A DNA stretch of 64,000 nt from an uncultured Draconibacterium sp. (GCF_963677155.1 NZ_OY781884.1:2620134-2684133); one strand, 5' to 3'. Counted from the first letter of the stretch, positions 45,900 to 58,216 are shown. Numbers and translations: made by a program. The notes: a model not told the origin generated them from the letters alone.

Positions 45900-46589
45900 T
45901 TAATATTGCTTTCGGTTGCTCAAATATTCGTAGATCGTTACGTTAATCAGTAACAGTAAAAACAGGTACCCGATCTTTTCAACAGGAACGCCAAAAATAG
46001 CTAATCCCATAATTTGGGCCGAATCGTAAACAATTGCCGGAAGCGAATTTAAAATTGCCGAGACAATTAAAAAGGGTATTAATGAGATGGCCAGCGCCAG
46101 GTAGAATTTGGTGTAGTATTTTCTGAAACGGTTGCGAAAAACGGTATAACCCAGGTAAATTGCAGACAGGAAGAAAGTGAAGAAGCTAAACATCCGGGTG
46201 CGGAAAACATAGGCTAAAACTCCTGTAACAAGCAAAAGCACAAGGCTGATAATCACAAAAACATTGGGCTTGTCAAAATTCTCGAAACGAATTTTAAGCC
46301 ACTCGTAAATATAAATGGATGACAGCGGAATAATTAAAAATGACAGCCACTCTTCAATCGGTAGCCTAAGCAAATCAATTCCGGAAAGATAATCGGGATT
46401 AAACGTCCATATTTTCATTTGGACAAACCGGAGATCCCACATAATAAAAATGGCTCCGGCAAAAATTACGGCAGGCAAAATATACTTTAGCCTGAAAACA
46501 AACCGCACCTTTTTCTGAAAGCTGATTGCCACCGGAATTACCAGGTAGATCAGCAAAAGCAGCAGGTACGATAGTTTTTGAATCTCCAT
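45900..46589 (-). CDS. Lycopene cyclase-domain membrane protein (CrtYc/CrtYd type)
   Basis: 229 residues with about seven membrane helices. The first half has the lycopene-cyclase motif LRLPIEEWLSFLIIPL (PIEE, residues 77-80); the second half has the matching FGVPVEKIGYLFLLLL but with PVEK instead of an acidic pair. This is the small Bacteroidota/Actinobacteria type of cyclase that closes lycopene ends. With only one intact motif it may make monocyclic products or act otherwise; the call is on fold and motif. No other carotenoid gene is adjacent, though a polyprenyl synthase lies at 62983. Confidence 0.75.
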   Translation of the reverse strand: MEIQKLSYLLLLLIYLVIPVAISFQKKVRFVFRLKYILPAVIFAGAIFIMWDLRFVQMKIWTFNPDYLSGIDLLRLPIEEWLSFLIIPLSSIYIYEWLKIRFENFDKPNVFVIISLVLLLVTGVLAYVFRTRMFSFFTFFLSAIYLGYTVFRNRFRKYYTKFYLALAISLIPFLIVSAILNSLPAIVYDSAQIMGLAIFGVPVEKIGYLFLLLLINVTIYEYLSNRKQY

Positions 46590-46605
46590 TTTTCTGAATT
46601 TTGAG

Positions 46606-46613
46606 CAAAGGTA
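46606..46613 (-). promoter_or_regulatory. Candidate -7 element of the cyclase gene
   Basis: Minus-strand TACCTTTG is a perfect TAnnTTTG match 16 bases from the ATG, so the leader would be very short. The -33 region is poor (CTTT). Confidence 0.35.
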
Positions 46614-46632
46614 TTGGATTTGTCGTAAAAAT

Positions 46633-46670
46633 AAAGGCGCAACGATTATTTTGTCGCTGCGCCTTTTATA
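46633..46670 (-). terminator. Terminator after the GH2 gene
   Basis: AAAGGCGCA (46633-46641) pairs with TGCGCCTTT (46658-46666), followed on the minus strand by AT-rich DNA. Confidence 0.8.
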
Positions 46671-46689
46671 TTCGAAAAACTATACTTTT

Positions 46690-49911
<3,222 letters not shown>

Positions 49912-49927
49912 TCAATTGTATTAACGT

Positions 49928-49990
49928 CAAAAATAGAAATTGTACCTACTTTTTACTATAACAAATCGGTCATAAATCTATAACAAATCG
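49928..49990 (-). promoter_or_regulatory. GH2 promoter with a 13-base direct repeat
   Basis: A perfect -7 TATTTTTG is at 49935-49928. Upstream, CGATTTGTTATAG occurs exactly twice (49968-49956 and 49990-49978), 22 bases apart, starting 21 bases before the -7. A normal -33 is absent, so an activator probably binds the repeats. Confidence 0.55.
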
Positions 49991-50347
49991 AGCAAAAATC
50001 AGAATTAATCATTAATTGAAGTGTTCAGATATGTCTTCAGGGAATATGTGTATATATTTTATTGATTGGATAGGTGGTTGTCACTTCTTTGCTCTTAACT
50101 ACAAATACTAATTTTCAATCATATGAGCCTGCCAGCATTTCTTGAACTTATTAAACTATGGTTCTGTTTGTTAAGACTTATGTACGAATATTAAATCTGC
50201 TTTGTGTTCTACCGATAACAAAAAAGATTATTTTTTATTTTGTTTTTCTCAGAAGATGTCTATTGCAATTTTTAGAATCTGTTAGGTAGTTATAAGTCTA
50301 TTTCTTGGGAGATATTTTTAATATATCCCATTTCCATACAAGAATAG

Positions 50348-50378
50348 AAAACCCGTATACTGATCATATACGGGTTTG
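50348..50378 (-). terminator. Terminator of the PLP enzyme gene
   Basis: AAACCCGTATA pairs with TATACGGGTTT around CTGATCA; A/T-rich flanks. It ends the minus-strand gene at 50412. Confidence 0.85.
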
Positions 50379-50411
50379 TTTTTATGTCGTGTTTACGTAT
50401 TGCGGTTTGTT

Positions 50412-51707
50412 TTAAGAAAAAAGCTTTTCCACTTTTGTCTTAACCTCTTCTTCGTTCGGATTAATATCAAAAACGATTTCAGGTTTTAAGTAGAATAGTT
50501 CATTTTCGGCTTTGAATTTTTCTTCGCCGCCGCCTGTGATATTTAGCATTACCAGATCGTCTTTTTTTACTGTACCATTTTTAGCTGCTTCAATTAGCGT
50601 GGCAGTAGCAATGGCTGATGCGGGGTGAATATCGTTGCCTTCGGTTTTCAGGAACAATTCGCCCGCATGGGCAGCTTGTTCGTTCGAAGCCAGTAATACT
50701 TCGCCTTCAGTATCTTTCATGGCATCGTATAATCCTCCGGCAATTGGGTATGGTGGTTTTCTGTTCGATAAAACTTTGGCCACAATTGCTTCCACCTGCT
50801 CGCGGGCCAGATTATCGTCTAACGACAGCATGGCACGCGAATCGGCTTTCCACGCATCATGGATGGGTGTAAATGGCGTATTTTGCGAAACCATCAGTTT
50901 CATTTTGTTATTGCCAAATCGTCCGTCTTCGATTAAACGCAGGTTGGCTTCCCAGGCTGCAATTGCCCCGGTTCCGCTACCAATGGCCTGAAAATAATAA
51001 TCAGGAATTTTGCCAATGGTTGTAGTTGCCGAAAGCATTGTTGTTGCCATTCCATCGCGTCGGGCAACATTTTTTGCACCTCCTTCGGCAACAAAATTGT
51101 CCATTCCGGCTACGATGTTTGACAGGTGGATGGCATCAAAATAGTCGCTGCCCGATTTGCTGCAGATCAGTTTTACGCAGTCGTTAATTGGGGCATCAAA
51201 CCAAAGTGCGTCAATATTATCTTCGGGAACACAGATTAATAATGGAATGTTATTCTCAGAACAAACTTGTGCAAATGCACGCGAAGTATTTCCGGCTGAG
51301 GCAACTACCAAAATCTGGTGCATATCTGCGGTCATACGTCCGCAAACTGAGTATGCTTCGGTTTCTTTAAACGAGGCCGTTTTCATGCTTGTGCCTTTTT
51401 CGGGCCAGTAGCCGCTAAAGGTGATCCAAAGATTTTCGAGACCCAGTTCTTTTGCCAAACCCTCGCTTTTGTAGGTTACCGGTGCCGATGATCCTTCAAG
51501 CATTCTTCCAATTGGTAACCAGTCGGCAAATTTGTATAAGCCCCACGAATCGTCTTTTACGTCAATCTGTTTTTTATCGTAAATAGCACGAATTAATGTT
51601 GGTTCAGCCTCGCCCGGAGCTTCAAGCATCCAGCCTTCGTCTTTAAACTCCTTACCTGTTTTAAATGATTTCAGGAAGTATTTTGTGGGCGAAAAATCTT
51701 TGCTCAT
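50412..51707 (-). CDS. Cysteate synthase-like PLP enzyme (threonine synthase superfamily)
   Basis: 431 residues of PLP fold-type II. The PLP Lys is probably in MKTASFKETEAYSVCGRM, with a phosphate loop in VVASAGNTSRAFAQVC and a Ser/Thr-rich SGTGAIAAWEAN. The N-terminal blocks (WGLYKFADWLPIGR, SGYWPEKGTS) resemble cysteate synthase of methanogens and some Bacteroidota more than threonine synthase (no STRG start). Cysteate synthase makes cysteate from O-phosphoserine and sulfite; in gliding Bacteroidota cysteate feeds sulfonolipids. The distinction from threonine synthase is by remembered motifs only. Its own promoter (51735-51764) and terminator make it monocistronic. Confidence 0.65.
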   Translation of the reverse strand: MSKDFSPTKYFLKSFKTGKEFKDEGWMLEAPGEAEPTLIRAIYDKKQIDVKDDSWGLYKFADWLPIGRMLEGSSAPVTYKSEGLAKELGLENLWITFSGYWPEKGTSMKTASFKETEAYSVCGRMTADMHQILVVASAGNTSRAFAQVCSENNIPLLICVPEDNIDALWFDAPINDCVKLICSKSGSDYFDAIHLSNIVAGMDNFVAEGGAKNVARRDGMATTMLSATTTIGKIPDYYFQAIGSGTGAIAAWEANLRLIEDGRFGNNKMKLMVSQNTPFTPIHDAWKADSRAMLSLDDNLAREQVEAIVAKVLSNRKPPYPIAGGLYDAMKDTEGEVLLASNEQAAHAGELFLKTEGNDIHPASAIATATLIEAAKNGTVKKDDLVMLNITGGGEEKFKAENELFYLKPEIVFDINPNEEEVKTKVEKLFS

Positions 51708-51734
51708 TCTACGTCTGTTTTATTTTAAGAAGGA

Positions 51735-51764
51735 CAAATGTAGGAAATGCAGACATAAAACAAG
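51735..51764 (-). promoter_or_regulatory. Candidate promoter of the cysteate synthase-like gene
   Basis: Minus-strand CTTG (51764-51761) and a perfect -7 TACATTTG (51742-51735) with an 18-base spacer, 27 bases before the start codon. Confidence 0.5.
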
Positions 51765-52017
51765 CGAAATTTTTCAAATCTTAAAGCAAGCATTATAATC
51801 TTAGCTGTAACTTTAAACGATTTCAGCAAGAGGAATTAGCGTAAATTTTGTTTTCATTTTTTATTGAAAATGTGTGGTTTTAATAACGAACAGGCTTTAT
51901 TTTACTGATGGGCAAAAGTGGCGAAAATAACTCCGAATTTCATTTTTTGAATTGTTATTGGCTTGTGCTTTTGGTTAATAGGGCAGCAGTTTCTTTTTTA
52001 GGTTATAAAACAAAAGT

Positions 52018-52054
52018 AAACAGGCAATTGGAATGGTTTTTCAATTGCCTGTTT
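52018..52054 (-). terminator. Terminator of the PNGase F-like gene
   Basis: AAACAGGCAATTG and CAATTGCCTGTTT (52018-52030 / 52042-52054) form a stem; on the minus strand T-rich DNA follows. Confidence 0.8.
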
Positions 52055-52106
52055 ATCAGTGCGAAATGCGACTGTCTTTTCGTGATGCAATAAGTGCAGC
52101 CCGGTT

Positions 52107-54032
52107 TTAGTTTCTGAAACCACTTTGTGGTACTTTGTTAAACCGCCGGTTCATTTTGTGTTCTCCATCAACATATATTTCCATCACATAACGTCCTTCC
52201 TGTAAATGGCGCAAATCCAAACCCGTTTGAGCGTCTTTAATGTTGGTGTATTCGTGTGTCTCTACATATTTGCCGTCTTTTGTAATGCGTACCTTTAATG
52301 TTGATGGTTTGTTGGTGGTGGTATAAATGGTAGCATAATCTTTTACCATGCGCGGGTAAATATTTACCGAAAGATGCGAGATTGTAGTGTCTACTTTAAA
52401 ATCGTTGTCGGTTCTGAAAGCAAAAAACTGTCCGTTTCCGCAATCGCTTTCAAATAAATGAATGAGGTTGCCTTCGGTGTCTTTCAAGCGCAAACGGCCA
52501 TAACCGGCATCGGCCAGAAACCAAAACTCCAGCCCTTCGCCTGCGGTATCTACCAAATTCAGGAAATAGGAGCCTTCTTCCAGTTCGAGTGTATCAATAT
52601 AAGTTGTGGCCGAATCAAGCATTTCGGGTGTTTTGGAATAAATAGTGTCGTAGTTGCTACTTACAATTTGCACCCAGTTGTCTTCTGGTTTGTTGTTGGT
52701 CATAAATTCCACCACAAATTTCGATGGAATTGTCGGAATACTTTCAAATTCCACGTTCATATTGTTGTCAGCATCCCATTCGTCTTCTTTGCCGTTGGGT
52801 TCTTCTAGTATTACTGAAAAAGTATTTATGCCGTCTTTCATATCAATTTCTCCCGGAAGCGAAATAATTGCCGCTTCATAAAAGCCAAGATTGCCTTTCC
52901 ACTGATAGGTTTTTTCTTCAAATCCTTTGGTTGAATAAAGGATAGTAAGCTTTTTTAAATCGCTGCTTCCCAGGTTTCGGATTTTGATAAGCGGACTGAA
53001 ACCGCGTGGGTTAAAGCGGTTGTAGTTGTCTTTTAGGTTGGGGGCAATAATTTCTTCAATGGCCACATCGTATTTGTTATTTGGTGCTGCATATTGAAAT
53101 AAATACGAGGTGATTTGTTCGCGTGGCTGGTCTTTGTCGTTAGCCGTAAAAGGTTCCATGTCGAGGTCGATTTCATGGCTTCCTTTTTTCAGGGGGATAT
53201 CTATCACATCCGGTACTTGTAAATCGCCGGGGCACCAGTATGCACGGTCGAAAATCCATGTTCCGCCCTGTGGATACAAGGGATTATTTCCGCAGTCTTT
53301 CCACATATCGCGATGGTCAACAACTTCTCCGTCGAATTTTAGCTCGCGCCATCGGCTGCAAAACTCGCTACATCCGTTTGGTTCGTCCATTCCGTGGCCG
53401 GTATGCTGAATGCGAAAACGGGCAAAATCAGCATTCTCTGCCGTGGTAACTGTTTTTGGTGAAAGCTGTTTTTCAATGGGATCATCCGGATCACCGTAAC
53501 GATAATTGCCATCCCACATTTTTTCAACCGAAATAAAATCGGCTACCTGTGGGCCAAAAGTAATATCGAAATCAAGGGTTAAATCCCAACCCAAATCGGG
53601 CGATTCGTACCCCGAGTGAATATATTCTATTTCAACACTATCGCGCAAAAACGCCTGGAAATCGGTAACATCAATACTCCAGGTGTAGCTCCAGCCTTCT
53701 TTAAAATTACTTCCGTAAGGAGTTAGCATGCGGCCAATTTCGTAGTTGATCATTTCGCCGTTAATTCCTCCTTTGCGCAGAATTTTCACCCGGTCCATGT
53801 AGTCCCAGTGGGCAATAGCACGATCCTCGGGATAGGCGAGTGTCAGGTTCAAAACAATTTTTCTGATCTCTTTGTCGGCAGAGGGGAAATCACCCCATTT
53901 TACAAAGCTTTTAATGCCTTGCGATGGATCGGTATTAATAAGGACTTTGTTGTGCGTAACTACCTTGGTGTTTTGTGCCAACAAATGTTGAGCAGCAATT
54001 AGTAGTGTTAGAAATAGAATTAGTTTTTTCAT
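52107..54032 (-). CDS. PNGase F-family peptide-N-glycosidase-like protein with T9SS-type C-terminus
   Basis: 641 residues with a signal peptide (HLLAQ). Two PNGase F blocks are recognisable. The first (HWDYMDRVKIL, YEIGRMLTPYG, SIDVTDFQAFL, DFDITFG) carries Asp77 aligned with catalytic Asp60 of PNGase F. The second (RIQHTGHGMDEPNGCSEFCS, TWIFDRAYWCPGDLQVPDVI) carries Glu223 aligned with Glu206. The position of Glu118 is Ser140. About 330 further residues include beta domains and an end (LSVNIYPRMVKDYATIYTTT, LRHLQEGRYVMEIYVDG) typical of the T9SS sorting domain, so it is likely exported by the T9SS. It probably cuts N-glycans from glycoproteins. Preceded by the TG-fold gene, 15 bases apart. 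Confidence 0.82.
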   Translation of the reverse strand: MKKLILFLTLLIAAQHLLAQNTKVVTHNKVLINTDPSQGIKSFVKWGDFPSADKEIRKIVLNLTLAYPEDRAIAHWDYMDRVKILRKGGINGEMINYEIGRMLTPYGSNFKEGWSYTWSIDVTDFQAFLRDSVEIEYIHSGYESPDLGWDLTLDFDITFGPQVADFISVEKMWDGNYRYGDPDDPIEKQLSPKTVTTAENADFARFRIQHTGHGMDEPNGCSEFCSRWRELKFDGEVVDHRDMWKDCGNNPLYPQGGTWIFDRAYWCPGDLQVPDVIDIPLKKGSHEIDLDMEPFTANDKDQPREQITSYLFQYAAPNNKYDVAIEEIIAPNLKDNYNRFNPRGFSPLIKIRNLGSSDLKKLTILYSTKGFEEKTYQWKGNLGFYEAAIISLPGEIDMKDGINTFSVILEEPNGKEDEWDADNNMNVEFESIPTIPSKFVVEFMTNNKPEDNWVQIVSSNYDTIYSKTPEMLDSATTYIDTLELEEGSYFLNLVDTAGEGLEFWFLADAGYGRLRLKDTEGNLIHLFESDCGNGQFFAFRTDNDFKVDTTISHLSVNIYPRMVKDYATIYTTTNKPSTLKVRITKDGKYVETHEYTNIKDAQTGLDLRHLQEGRYVMEIYVDGEHKMNRRFNKVPQSGFRN

Positions 54033-54047
54033 AAATTGTTTGCTGAA

Positions 54048-55331
54048 CTAGTTCGTTAAAATAAGTTGAATATCCTGGTTTGGAGTACTTTCGGTCGTCA
54101 ACAAAAATTCTTGTTCAATCTGCTTTTCAGGATTGGATACAACAAACCGGTAGGTTGATTTCTTCTTCAGTTTTAACTGAAGAAACTGGTTCATGTCGTC
54201 GGTTTTTCGTGGCGAATAGCCAAAGTTGATTTTTTCATCGCCTTCAAAAACATCAACGCGGCAACTTAGGCGCGATTCGCTAACAGACGTATCTTTATCA
54301 GCAAAAACAACGATATTGGCCATCAGCTCATCATCGTTCAGTTTGCTGTTTTTTATCGATTCCTTGTAAATGTCGATGTAGCGCTGGGTTACGTTATGGC
54401 CCCAAATGTAAGGATCAATACCTGTCGCTTCATTCTTCATCTCTTCGTATTGTGCTCGTATTTGTTGGGGGAGTTTGTTGGTATCCACCACTTGCATGAT
54501 GTAGGGAGCATCAACGGCTGCGTAGTAAGGCATTCCGGTTGGTTTGTACGATGCAGCGTAAATCCAGTGCAGCATGTTGTTCGGGTCGGCTTTTCCGGCA
54601 TCGGCAACAAACCACGATTGATTCAGCGTGTCAGGGTAGTATTCAATAAATTGCCATTCGCCATCTATCCAAACCTCGTTCCAGGTGTGGTTTCCTTTAT
54701 AATTCGTCCACATAGCGGTGCCGGCAAGGCGCGACGGAATTCCAACGGCGCGGTAGGCATCGGTAAGTAAAATCGACAAACCTGTGCATGTAGCCATATG
54801 TTCTTTCATGGCTTGCAAAGGACTGATGTCAACTTTCGAACGTTTGGTGTTGTATTCCACATCCACTTCGTCTTTTATATTGTGGGCAATCGACATTATG
54901 GCATCTACCATGTTGTCCGAATTTTCGGCGTACGGAGCAAATCGCTCGTAAAAGTCTTTTCGCCACGTATCGCGATCCTCCGAAATGTTGGCATACGGAA
55001 GCACCTCGTTAAAAAAAACAGAATCGGGGAGACTGGCGCACCATCTGTATTTTTCGCGGGCTTTGTAGGCTAAATCTACATTTTCAAGCAGAAAGTCTGC
55101 CGTAAGTGTTGTGAGGTCGCGTTCCGGCATATAGCTGATCAGAAATGCCATACCTTCTTTTTGTTCTTTTGGCGATTCGGTCAATGCCCGCTCCAGTTCA
55201 GGAGCATTGTCTCCGGCTTTTATAAACGCTGAGTCTAATAGAGAATGGTATTGCTGAGGAATGTCGGATGACTTGGTTGTACACGACCAGGCAAAAAACA
55301 CTAGAATTCCAATGAGATATAATTTGTTCAT
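54048..55331 (-). CDS. Transglutaminase-fold lipoprotein
   Basis: 427 residues with a lipobox (FFAWSC, Cys17). A helical N-terminal part is followed by a transglutaminase-like core: Cys182 in HMATCTGLSILLTDAYRAVG, His215 in KGNHTWNEVWIDGEWQFIEY and an acidic residue (Glu230) in the third position. The C-terminal ~100 residues form a beta domain. The fold is that of transglutaminases, peptidases and eukaryotic peptide N-glycanase. Its operon partner is a PNGase F-family protein, so a role in glycopeptide breakdown is attractive but inferred. A -7-like TAGTTTTG is at 55371-55364. Confidence 0.75.
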   Translation of the reverse strand: MNKLYLIGILVFFAWSCTTKSSDIPQQYHSLLDSAFIKAGDNAPELERALTESPKEQKEGMAFLISYMPERDLTTLTADFLLENVDLAYKAREKYRWCASLPDSVFFNEVLPYANISEDRDTWRKDFYERFAPYAENSDNMVDAIMSIAHNIKDEVDVEYNTKRSKVDISPLQAMKEHMATCTGLSILLTDAYRAVGIPSRLAGTAMWTNYKGNHTWNEVWIDGEWQFIEYYPDTLNQSWFVADAGKADPNNMLHWIYAASYKPTGMPYYAAVDAPYIMQVVDTNKLPQQIRAQYEEMKNEATGIDPYIWGHNVTQRYIDIYKESIKNSKLNDDELMANIVVFADKDTSVSESRLSCRVDVFEGDEKINFGYSPRKTDDMNQFLQLKLKKKSTYRFVVSNPEKQIEQEFLLTTESTPNQDIQLILTN

Positions 55332-55494
55332 TTTGTGGTTATTAAAAAAATTTAATAATATAGCAAAACTAATAAAAAAATTAACTTACCCATTGCTGGT
55401 TATACGGAGCTTTTATTCTTTTTGGGTAAAAAGAGCATATTAACCTTCTTCAAAAAATTACAGCCAAAGATTTTTCTGAAAATGATGGGGGATT

Positions 55495-56163
55495 TTATTT
55501 TTCAGCCAGTTGAATAATGTCTTTTGGTTTAACAATTACAACGTTGTAGCCATACAATGCCGCGTTAATCATTGCTTTTCCAATTTGCGTAGTACTTACC
55601 ACTGCGTTTGGAGCCACGGTTTTGAACAAGCGCACAAGCCACAAAAAATAGTCGTAGATAAACTGGTAGGATTTGGTTTTTGATTTTATCCCGCGTTCAG
55701 GGATTATAACTCCCGGTCGAAACATAAAGGCCTGCTTAAAGCCAAGTTTGATCAGATCGTTTTCGGTTTTTCCTTTAACCCTCGCCCACATTACCCTGCC
55801 TTTTTCTGATGAGTCGGTTCCTTCGCCCGACACGTAAGTGATGGTCATTTCGGGGTTGAGAGGAAACAATTCGCGGGCAAGCGCAAGCGTATAGTCGTAG
55901 GTTATCGTTTTAAAATCGTTTTCTTTCATTCCGGCAGAACTTATTCCCATGCACAGGAAGCAAGCGTTGTAACCGCTAAGTTTTGTTTTTGCTGTTGAGA
56001 AATCGGAAAAGTCCTTGTGTAGGAGTTGTTCCAGTTTTGGGTGCGATACATCAACCGGATTTCTTCCAATTACCAAAACCTTTTCAACCTTCTCGTGGTC
56101 GAGACATTCGAGTAAAACGCCTTTGCCCACCATCCCGGTGGCACCTGTAATTATAACTTTCAT
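55495..56163 (-). CDS. NAD(P)H-binding epimerase/reductase-like protein
   Basis: 222 residues. Atypical SDR with the Rossmann motif VIITGATGMVGKGVLLE, then ACFLCMGISSAG and ITYVSGEGTDSSEKGRVMWA and RPGVIIPERG. There is no YxxxK pair at the usual place. Function unknown; it ends the SDR-MPE-NADB operon (1 base after the phosphoesterase stop). Confidence 0.78.
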   Translation of the reverse strand: MKVIITGATGMVGKGVLLECLDHEKVEKVLVIGRNPVDVSHPKLEQLLHKDFSDFSTAKTKLSGYNACFLCMGISSAGMKENDFKTITYDYTLALARELFPLNPEMTITYVSGEGTDSSEKGRVMWARVKGKTENDLIKLGFKQAFMFRPGVIIPERGIKSKTKSYQFIYDYFLWLVRLFKTVAPNAVVSTTQIGKAMINAALYGYNVVIVKPKDIIQLAEK

Positions 56164-56164
56164 T

Positions 56165-57271
56165 TTAAATCGGTTTTAGTTTCAAAATCACAACTTCGCT
56201 TTTTGTTCCAACGCGCATTGGCGGGCCAAAAGTACCCACTCCCTGAGAGGTGTAAATGCGTGTTCCTTTATAATTGCCCAGTCCTTTGTTGTATTTGTAA
56301 CCCATTTTAACCACAAAATTAAACGGAAACAGCTGACCGTTGTGTGTGTGCCCGGCCAGGTACAAATCAACACCATGTTGATTGGCGAACTCAATCCCAT
56401 CGGGGCTGTGATGCAGTAAAACTGTTGGTTTTCCGGGAAAGAGGTTCAGCTCATCAAGAACGGAACGAATACTTGGTCGCTTTCTTTTTTCAGGAATTTC
56501 CTCCTTGCTGTTGTCGGCCCGCATATGGTTGAGACCGATAATTTGTATCTGGTTAAAATGCGTTACTTCGTTTTCAAGAACGGTAACGCCAATTTCGCGC
56601 AGATTATCTTTTACTTCTTTGGCACCCGAGTAGCCATCGTGGTTTCCTTCGACAAAATAAACCGGAGCATTCAGATGTTTTAGTGGCTCCAGACTTTTGC
56701 TGTTCAAGCGGATTTTGCCATCAAAAAGGTCTCCGGTAATAAACACCACATCCGGGTGTTGGGCATTGGTTTTGTCCACAATTTTTTGCAACGTTTTTGG
56801 CCCCCAGAAATGTCCGATATGAACATCGGAAAGGTGGGCAATCTTAATTTCGCCGGTCAGGCCTTTCATCGGAATATCTACCTCGCTAATCCGTCGGTAC
56901 TGCGCATTAATAATTCCGAAAGTGGTGACAAAAACCGCCAGCAAAAGGGCCGATATTCCCAACAAGCGGGGTGTTGATTTTGTAAAAATATTCACCAGAT
57001 CGACAACCGCAACCGAAAGTAAAAGATAGAGCAAAAGTCCCATTACTATCGATGCCGCAATGTAGACCACATTGCCAAAAGCCGATTGCGTATTGGTGGT
57101 TGTTACAATACCGGCAATCATAAAAGCAGTTAACGCTCCAAAAGTGATATAAAGATAGCGGGTTGATGGTAGTTCAAAATAGAACGAGAAGCGTTTGGCC
57201 AGGTAAATATTGGCAGCCACCAAAAACGCCAGAAAAACAATAACAAATAACCATGGAATGATTTGTTTCAT
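56165..57271 (-). CDS. Membrane metallophosphoesterase
   Basis: 368 residues. About four membrane helices come first (residues ~1-125), then a calcineurin-type phosphoesterase domain: HLSDVHIGHFWGPKTL, VFITGDLFDGK, VYFVEGNHDGYSG and LYLAGHTHNGQLFPF. This is the YaeI/YkoQ-like group, some of which act on lipid phosphates such as UDP-diacylglucosamine. The substrate is not clear. Between two Rossmann-type genes in an operon. Confidence 0.87.
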   Translation of the reverse strand: MKQIIPWLFVIVFLAFLVAANIYLAKRFSFYFELPSTRYLYITFGALTAFMIAGIVTTTNTQSAFGNVVYIAASIVMGLLLYLLLSVAVVDLVNIFTKSTPRLLGISALLLAVFVTTFGIINAQYRRISEVDIPMKGLTGEIKIAHLSDVHIGHFWGPKTLQKIVDKTNAQHPDVVFITGDLFDGKIRLNSKSLEPLKHLNAPVYFVEGNHDGYSGAKEVKDNLREIGVTVLENEVTHFNQIQIIGLNHMRADNSKEEIPEKRKRPSIRSVLDELNLFPGKPTVLLHHSPDGIEFANQHGVDLYLAGHTHNGQLFPFNFVVKMGYKYNKGLGNYKGTRIYTSQGVGTFGPPMRVGTKSEVVILKLKPI

Positions 57272-57275
57272 AAAC

Positions 57276-58055
57276 TTAATTGGTTTGTTGCATGTGTTTA
57301 ACCGTTTTTAATAGTAGCTTTTTTGGCATAAATGGAGTGAATGCCATCATAATTTTTTGTGAAGTTGTTAATCCTGAAATAACATCTATTTTTCCTTTTA
57401 TCATCGCATTGTAGCCGGCTTTGGCCACTTTACGCGCCGACGCTGTTTTTTTGAACATCGCTGTTTTGTCCATTCCCGATGAGGCTCCAAATTCAGTTTC
57501 GGTAGCCCCGGGCATCAGGTTGGTAACGGTAATATTGGTGTCGGTAAGCTCTTCTGAAAGGGCATTGCTAAAAGAAGTTACATAAGCTTTTGTGGCAAAA
57601 TAAACGGCTTGCAGCGGGCCGGGCATTAAGCTGGCTGTTGACGAGGTGTTTAGTATTTTTCCCGAGTTGCGTGCTACAAAATCGGGCAGAAACAAGCGGG
57701 TCATGGCAGTTAGCGATGTAACATTCAGGTTAATCATTGCCATGTGTTGTTCGTAATCCAACTCGTGAAATACGCCAACACCACCAAAACCAGCGTTATT
57801 GATCAGGATGTCGATTTCAATCCCGGCCTTTTTTAATTCGTCGTACACTTCTTTTGGTGATTCTGGCAATCCTAAGTCTTTAGCAATTACAAAAACCTTT
57901 ATGCCGTGTTTTTTTTCAAGCTCCGTTTTTAGTGTTTTCAACTTGTCGTTACTTCTGGCAACAATTACCAGATTGCCCCCTTTTTCAGCATGAATATGGG
58001 CCAACTCCCGGCCAATTCCGGTTGAAGCGCCGGTTATTAGTGCAGTATTCCTCAT
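57276..58055 (-). CDS. Short-chain dehydrogenase/reductase
   Basis: 259 residues. Classical SDR: ALITGASTGIGRELAHIHAE, ILINNAGFGGVGVFHEL, ILNTSSTASLMPGPLQAVYF with YFATKAYVTSF (YxxxK active site). First gene of the leftward three-gene operon. The substrate is unknown. Confidence 0.9.
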   Translation of the reverse strand: MRNTALITGASTGIGRELAHIHAEKGGNLVIVARSNDKLKTLKTELEKKHGIKVFVIAKDLGLPESPKEVYDELKKAGIEIDILINNAGFGGVGVFHELDYEQHMAMINLNVTSLTAMTRLFLPDFVARNSGKILNTSSTASLMPGPLQAVYFATKAYVTSFSNALSEELTDTNITVTNLMPGATETEFGASSGMDKTAMFKKTASARKVAKAGYNAMIKGKIDVISGLTTSQKIMMAFTPFMPKKLLLKTVKHMQQTN

Positions 58056-58216
58056 TTGTTTTATTTTACGTTTTTCAAAACATTAATATTAGTGTGTTTC
58101 TGTTATTAAACAAAGAAATTAGTAGAATGATTAGTAATTGGTACTTTTTGTGTTGTGAAAAGGCAATTCATTGATTCTGAACAAAATCGTTAAAATTTCC
58201 TTATCTTTTATGTATA

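Larger units (their letters stand above)
51708..52106. other. 399-base intergenic region
   Basis: It holds the promoter of the PLP enzyme gene (51735-51764) and the terminator of the PNGase F-like gene (52018-52054). A 61-codon plus-strand frame at 51908-52093 runs across the terminator hairpin and is not credible. Confidence 0.6.

Noticed and set aside
50412-51707. Threonine synthase as the primary call
   Set aside because: The N-terminal blocks fit cysteate synthase better as I remember them; kept as the alternative, since no search was run.
51908-52093. Plus-strand 61-codon frame
   Set aside because: It reads through the terminator hairpin at 52018-52054; no family signal.
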